From: Hoeflea algicola
Lineage (GTDB): Bacteria > Pseudomonadota > Alphaproteobacteria > Rhizobiales > Rhizobiaceae
Reading direction: 5' to 3'
DNA length: 64,000 nt
NCBI RefSeq assembly: GCF_026619415.1
Contig: NZ_JAOVZR010000001.1
Span: 2,712,501-2,776,500 of the forward strand
Positions 59,394 to 64,000 of this stretch are shown piece after piece. How positions within the stretch are numbered: position 1 is the first letter of the stretch; each line of letters opens with the position of its first letter. Made by a program: the position numbers and the translations under genes. The notes under the pieces are model-generated. The model did not search any database and had not been told where the DNA came from. It was given only the letters and a program-made list of their open reading frames with translations.

Positions 59394-60393
59394 ATGCCAT
59401 CCACCAATCCGGCCGCCCGCTCATCTTCGCGGCGGTTTGTCTGGCTCGGGGTGGCGATCCTCGCTGCCATCGCGCTGTGGACCATCGGCTGGTATCTCGT
59501 CGCCAACCGGATTGAGGCGCATCTGCCCACAACAATGCAGCAGATTGCCGGAAACGACGCCAGCGCGGAATGCGCCAATGCCGAAGTTCGCGGCTATCCG
59601 TTCCGTTTCGGCCTGTTCTGCGACCGGATGGGCTACACCAACCCGCAGGAAGCCTTGACACTGGAAGCGGGGGCGCTGCGATCGGCGGCACAATTCTACC
59701 ACCCCGGCCATGTCGTCTCGGAAATCGACGGACCACTGTTGATTTCGGCGCCCGGGCTGGATCTGCACATCGATTGGAAAAGCCTGCAATCAAGCATCCG
59801 GGCGACACCATCGGGGCTTGATCGCGGATCGATCGACAGCCGCAATGTCAGCCTCGACATCGACGGCGCCGGCCTGCCGCAAAAACTCGCAATGGCGGCC
59901 GAGCGCTTCACCGCCCATGCCCGCAAGAATGGCCCCGACCTCGACATCGCCGCCTATGGTGAAAACGTGCGGGGCAACATCATCGCCGACACCGGCACCA
60001 CTGCACTTACGCTAGAGGCAACACTGCCGGGCCGGGCCGGTTTGCTGGACATGCCGTATGCACCGCTGCTGCCGCCCTATCAGGCACAAATCCATCAGCT
60101 ATCGATCGGCTTTGACGGAGATGCCTCGCTCGAAATCACCGGCCCGGTTCGCATCTCTGCCGACGGACTGATATCCGGCGATTTGCAGCTAGCCATCCGC
60201 GGTCAGGAGCGAGATCGCCGAGATTGTCGCAAGGCTCAATCCGGAGATGGGCGAAAATCTGCGCCGGTTCGGCCCGATGCTCGCCGCGCTCGACAGCGTG
60301 CCGGGCGACGACGCCATCACCCTGCCGTTGACGATTCGCAACGGCAACGTTTCCATGGGACTGTTTCCACTGGGTCGGCTGCCGGCGCTATAA
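59394..60393 (+). pseudogene. DUF2125 family protein, frameshifted
   Basis: The frame starting MPSTNPAARSSSRRF encodes a membrane anchor (LGVAILAAIALWTIGWYLV) and a periplasmic domain typical of DUF2125, through GDLQLAIRGQE. Beyond about 60205-60212 the register changes by one base. The C-terminal part, IAEIVARLNPEMGENLRRF to RNGNVSMGLFPLGRLPAL, then runs to the TAA at 60391-60393. Removal of one base near GAGCGAG rejoins it. A protein of about 333 residues would result. The role of DUF2125 is unknown. It is convergent with tyrC. Confidence 0.8.
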
Positions 60394-60447
60394 CCAGCTT
60401 CCGGCGGGCAAGCCCGGCTCGTGGCATTCCCGTCGACACCCCCGGAC

Positions 60448-61392
60448 TCATTCGGGAGCTGCAGAAGGCTCCGTCTTGTGCGTGTGACGGCCAAAGTCCG
60501 GCTCATCCGTATCCTGACCCGCCTCGATGATTGAGCGGCGGATGCCGCGCGTCCGCGTGAACAGCTCAAGCAGCTTGTCACCATCACCCCAGCGGATTGA
60601 CCGTTGCAGCGACGACAGATCTTCGGAAAACCGCGCCAGCATTTCCAGGATGGCATCCTTGTTGTGCAGGCAGACATCGCGCCACATCACCGGGTCCGAC
60701 GCTGCCAGACGCGTGAAATCGCGGAAACCCGAGGCCGAATATTTGATCACCTCGGATTTGGTCACCGCTTCCAGATCATCGGCAGTGCCGACAATGTTGT
60801 AGGCAATAATGTGCGGCAGATGCGAAGCGATCGCCAGCACCAGATCATGATGGTCGGGATCCATCCGGTCGACTGTCGAACCGCAGGCCTGCCAGAACTG
60901 GCTAAGCCTGTCGATCGCGTCGGCATCGGTTCCTTCCATCGGCGTCAAGATGCACCAACGGTCCTGGAACAATTCGGCAAACCCCGCAGCCGGACCGCTC
61001 TGCTCGGTACCGGCAACCGGGTGCCCGGCGATGAAATGCGCGTGGGCCGGGATATGCGGCGCCATCTGGCGCACCACAGACGCCTTGGTCGAACCGACGT
61101 CGGTGACGATCGCGCCGGGTTTGAGATGCGGACCGATTTCAATCGCCACCGCTTCCGACGCGCCGACCGGCACCGAGACAATCACCAGATCAGCGTCCCT
61201 CACAGCCTCGGCGTTGGATTGGCAATAGTCATCGCCAAGCTCCAACGCCTGCGCCTGAGCGAGCGTCTCGGCGCTTCTGGTGGCAATCGTCACGTGACCG
61301 GCCAATCCTTTGGCAGCAATCACCCGCGCCAGCGACGAGCCGATAAGCCCGATGCCGATCAGGGCGACATTCTCGAACATGGGTGTGCTCAT
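60448..61392 (-). CDS. tyrC: Prephenate dehydrogenase
   Basis: The enzyme oxidatively decarboxylates prephenate or arogenate with NAD in tyrosine synthesis. The 314-residue protein has the NAD motif [19 protein letters not shown] and the domain signatures [27 protein letters not shown] and a C-terminal helical dimer domain with [10 protein letters not shown] short charged tail follows. Its ATG overlaps the hisC stop (ATGA), the usual rhizobial tyrC-hisC arrangement. Confidence 0.94.
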   Translation of the reverse strand: MSTPMFENVALIGIGLIGSSLARVIAAKGLAGHVTIATRSAETLAQAQALELGDDYCQSNAEAVRDADLVIVSVPVGASEAVAIEIGPHLKPGAIVTDVGSTKASVVRQMAPHIPAHAHFIAGHPVAGTEQSGPAAGFAELFQDRWCILTPMEGTDADAIDRLSQFWQACGSTVDRMDPDHHDLVLAIASHLPHIIAYNIVGTADDLEAVTKSEVIKYSASGFRDFTRLAASDPVMWRDVCLHNKDAILEMLARFSEDLSSLQRSIRWGDGDKLLELFTRTRGIRRSIIEAGQDTDEPDFGRHTHKTEPSAAPE

Positions 61393-62498
61393 GACGCTTG
61401 AGCCATGAACTCTCTCAAGGCCTCGAGCACGCCGAGATTGGCTTCCGCCTCACCGATCGTCATCCTCAGCGCATCAGGAAGGCCATACCCCGAAACCCGG
61501 CGCAGCACATAACCGCGCGCACATAGGTATTCGTCAGCCTCCGCTGCGGTTTTGCCCGGCGTCGTCGGAAAATGCACCAGCACGAAATTGCCCACCGACG
61601 GTGTCACCGACAGGCCCAGTGCTTGCAGCCCCTCGCTGACCCGTCCGAGCCAGGCTTCGTTATGCTCCACCGCCCGTTCGACATGTTCGCGATCGCCGAT
61701 CGCCGCCGCGCCGGCAACGATCGCCAGAGCGTTGACGTTGAACGGTCCGCGCACCCGGTTGCAGGCGTCGATGATCGCCTCATGGGCATACATCCAGCCG
61801 ATCCTGAGACCAGCAAGACCATGGATCTTTGAAAACGTCCGGGTCATCACCACATTGGGACTGGCTGAAACCAACTCGATGCCGGCTTCGTAATCATTGC
61901 GGCGGACATATTCCGCGTAAGCCGCGTCCAGCACCAGAATCACGTGACGCGGCAGCGCCGCATGCAGCCGCTTGACTTCATTGACCGGAACATAGGTGCC
62001 GGTCGGATTGTTCGGATTGGCAAGGAAAACCAGCTTGGTCCGCTCGGTAACGGCAGCCAGGATTCGGTCGACATCGGCATTGAGATCATCATTGTCGGCA
62101 ACCGTCACCGGGGTGGCACCGGCGGCCATGATCTGGATCTTGTAGACCAGGAACCCGTGTTCGGTGAACAGGCCTTCGTCACCGGGGCCGAGATAGGTCT
62201 GGCAAAGAAGGCCGAGCAATTCATCCGAACCGTTGCCACACAGGATATTGCCGGGATTAAGTCCATAGGCGCGTCCGATCGCCTCTCGCAACACATGCGC
62301 GGAACCATCCGGGTAGATCGCCAGGTTGGCGCTTCTGGCTGCAATCGCCTCGGCGACCTTCGGGCTCGGCCCCAGCGGTGATTCGTTTGAGGACAGCTTG
62401 TAGACCTTGGCCACGCCATGGGCAGTCTCGCGGCCCGGAACATAGGCTGCGATATCTAAAACACCCGGTTTTGGACGTGGCATGTCGGTGCTGTTCAT
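61389..62498 (-). CDS. hisC: Histidinol-phosphate/aromatic aminotransferase
   Basis: The 369-residue PLP enzyme has the aspartate-aminotransferase fold with [33 protein letters not shown] and the PLP lysine in [16 protein letters not shown]. With tyrC it probably serves aromatic amino-acid transamination in addition to or instead of histidine synthesis. The start MNSTDMPRP follows AAGGAG; a longer frame into the upstream gap is rejected. Confidence 0.93.
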   Translation of the reverse strand: MNSTDMPRPKPGVLDIAAYVPGRETAHGVAKVYKLSSNESPLGPSPKVAEAIAARSANLAIYPDGSAHVLREAIGRAYGLNPGNILCGNGSDELLGLLCQTYLGPGDEGLFTEHGFLVYKIQIMAAGATPVTVADNDDLNADVDRILAAVTERTKLVFLANPNNPTGTYVPVNEVKRLHAALPRHVILVLDAAYAEYVRRNDYEAGIELVSASPNVVMTRTFSKIHGLAGLRIGWMYAHEAIIDACNRVRGPFNVNALAIVAGAAAIGDREHVERAVEHNEAWLGRVSEGLQALGLSVTPSVGNFVLVHFPTTPGKTAAEADEYLCARGYVLRRVSGYGLPDALRMTIGEAEANLGVLEALREFMAQAS

Positions 62499-62580
62499 GG
62501 GAAAGGCTCCTTGCTTGCGGAAGGCCGAAAATAATGGGGCGGAAATAACCCCTTGCGGCGATCTTGTCGAGAGACTGCGC

Positions 62581-63348
62581 TCAGTGCGCAGCGGTATCGG
62601 CTGAATTGCGCCGACGATGCGCCGCACGCGAAGTCTGCGGCGATAGCACCGGCACGAACACCCGACGCGACGCCCGCGCAGCCACCGGCAGGCCCTGATA
62701 GAGCCGCTTCTGCGCTTCGACCACGATCACGCCCGAAAAAACCGGCCACATCCTGCGGCCAAGCCGTTCGAATATCCCGCGCAGACGCAACACCACTGCG
62801 CGGTCCGATGGCGGGAAGAACAGCGCCTCGGCAAACGCTCCCGGAGTAAAATTGCTTTCCCGCAACAGCCGCACCAATTGGCCACGCGAATAGGGCCGCC
62901 CAGCGCCGAAGGGCGTGTGCTCGAACCGGGCCCAGACACCGCGCCGGTTGGGCGCAACAATCACCAGCCTGCCGCCCGGCGCCAGCACCCGCCAAAGCTC
63001 CATAAGCGTTTCCCGTGGATTTTCGGCAAATTCCAGCGAATGCACCATCAGAATCCGGTCGAGCGAGGCGTCGGGCAGCGGCAGTTCCTCATCAAACACC
63101 AGGGCAGTGGCCGAGGGCCCTCCCGATGGCCAGTTCACCGCGCCCTGCCCGGCAGGCATGAACGCGAAAGTCCGTTCGGCATCGGGGCGGAACCGGTCGA
63201 GATAGGGCACCGCGTATCCCATCCCCATCAGCCGCTCACCCGGCAGGCTGGCCCAGATCGAGGACAACGCCATCGCCACCGAATGCTCCGCGAACCGCCC
63301 GAGGCGGGAATGATAAAACTGTCGCAGCTCCACAATATCGGTATGCAT
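62581..63348 (-). CDS. Class I SAM-dependent methyltransferase
   Basis: The 255-residue protein lies before hisC on the same strand. It has a SAM-methyltransferase core with [34 protein letters not shown] and [20 protein letters not shown]. The first Gly-rich motif is modified (ERLMGMGYA). The C-terminus is basic. The substrate is unknown. An ATG at 63348 is chosen ([11 protein letters not shown]); a longer upstream frame overlaps the divergent region. Confidence 0.85.
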   Translation of the reverse strand: MHTDIVELRQFYHSRLGRFAEHSVAMALSSIWASLPGERLMGMGYAVPYLDRFRPDAERTFAFMPAGQGAVNWPSGGPSATALVFDEELPLPDASLDRILMVHSLEFAENPRETLMELWRVLAPGGRLVIVAPNRRGVWARFEHTPFGAGRPYSRGQLVRLLRESNFTPGAFAEALFFPPSDRAVVLRLRGIFERLGRRMWPVFSGVIVVEAQKRLYQGLPVAARASRRVFVPVLSPQTSRAAHRRRNSADTAAH

Positions 63349-63529
63349 GTTTGGTGTCCCGAGCCCATCAATTGGCCGTTGCAATGACTTTACACCCTCA
63401 ACATGGCGCAATTGCCAGTAAAATCATCCTGTATCCCGCAGGAAGGAACCGAGACATACCGCTAAGGTGACGGATCAGGCAGCTGCCGTTATGATTTGAG
63501 AACTGATTCCAACGTCGAAGGAGAGTGCG

Positions 63530-64000
63530 GTGAGCAGCTTGATGATCGAACAATTCACCTGCCGGAGCGATAATTTCGGGATAATCCTGCACGATCCACT
63601 CACCGGCGACACGGCGAGCATCGATGCGCCCGACGGGGCCATAATTACCAACCGCCTCAGGCAAAGTGGTTGGGCGCTGACGGACCTGTTCATTACCCAC
63701 CACCACGCCGATCATGTCGAAGGCATCCCAGCCCTTGCTCTTCCCTATTCGCCAAGGATCATCGGTCCGAAAGCCGAGGCGGAAACGATTTCCGGACTAA
63801 CCCAGACAGTTGGCGATGGCGACACCTTCAAGTTTGCCGGCCGGACCGTGAAAGCCATCTCGACACCGGGCCATACCGCAGGTCATATCTGTTTTTATAT
63901 TCCCGATGAGGGATTGCTGTTTGCCGGCGATACCCTGTTCGCACTCGGCTGCGGTCGACTTTTCGAAGGGTCGCCGGGAGATATGTTCGGCTCCCTCTCC
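63530..64000 (+). CDS. gloB: Hydroxyacylglutathione hydrolase (glyoxalase II), 5' part
   Basis: GloB hydrolyses S-lactoylglutathione to lactate in methylglyoxal detoxification. The first 157 codons are in the window; the gene continues past the right edge. Metal ligands appear in THHHADHVEG (His57, His59, Asp61, His62), with the next histidine in TPGHTAGH and the aspartate in FAGDTLF. The start is GTG, with GAAGGAGA ending six bases upstream; an ATG four codons in is an alternative. It is divergent from the methyltransferase gene. Confidence 0.9.
   Translation, partial: MSSLMIEQFTCRSDNFGIILHDPLTGDTASIDAPDGAIITNRLRQSGWALTDLFITHHHADHVEGIPALALPYSPRIIGPKAEAETISGLTQTVGDGDTFKFAGRTVKAISTPGHTAGHICFYIPDEGLLFAGDTLFALGCGRLFEGSPGDMFGSLS

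Noticed and set aside
60604..61401. 265-codon plus-strand frame opposite tyrC
   Set aside because: It is a shadow of tyrC; composition (many R/H) and lack of motif are typical of antisense frames.

Overview
The window looks like chromosomal DNA of an alphaproteobacterium of the order Hyphomicrobiales (Rhizobiales), possibly a Hoeflea-like Rhizobiaceae/Phyllobacteriaceae relative. The order comes from gene order and content: clpB next to a DUF4167 gene, prmC-prfA-ptsP-lysC, secA opposite a parvulin gene and argJ, argH-lptM-lysA-TIGR02302, ftsEX, and tyrC-hisC. The genus is only a guess from general resemblance.

Layout. 0-10 kb (mostly minus strand): the tail of an unidentified gene, then the chaperone clpB, a DUF4167 gene, prmC/prfA for translation termination, the nitrogen-PTS enzyme ptsP and lysC. 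10-18.5 kb: ubiG, a comF-grxC-nitrilase-DUF1178 operon, a frameshifted methyltransferase, an orphan Flp pilin, and a mutT-GNAT-argJ-parvulin block. 18.7-26 kb: secA, a flippase plus CelD-like acyltransferase pair, and an acyl-CoA synthetase. 26-35.6 kb: an accessory region beside tRNA-Leu(CAA). 35.8-64 kb: housekeeping genes, including dsbB, gluQRS, rhomboid, etfBA, a 3-hydroxyacyl-CoA dehydrogenase, argH, lysA, the TIGR02302 gene, hpt, ftsEX, plsC, tyrC, hisC and gloB.

The accessory region is the most interesting part. A P4-type integrase lies next to the 3' end of tRNA-Leu. Behind it, all on the same strand, are an unknown 205-aa protein, an AlpA-like regulator, a helix-turn-helix/zinc-ribbon protein translationally coupled to a second tyrosine recombinase, and a single-chain MmeI-like restriction-modification enzyme. 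Last comes the first 40 codons of another gene, coupled to the restriction gene by an ATGA overlap. That gene is cut exactly at the inverted repeat of an IS3-family element. The gene on the far side of the element is also cut, and no target duplication is visible. I infer an IS-adjacent deletion that removed the rest of the defence cargo and the distal attachment site.

Four otherwise conserved genes (a BioC-like methyltransferase, a YqaA-like membrane protein, lysA, a DUF2125 gene) each carry a single-base frameshift, three of them in or beside short homopolymers. Assembly error is the simplest explanation, but all four should be checked.

Working together: several blocks are probable operons, shown by overlapping or nearly overlapping stop and start codons (prfA/prmC, nitrilase/DUF1178, hisC/tyrC, ftsE/ftsX, flippase/acyltransferase, recombinase/HTH protein). 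A 20-bp palindrome upstream of etfBA resembles operators that couple electron-transfer flavoprotein expression to branched-chain amino-acid or fatty-acid catabolism.
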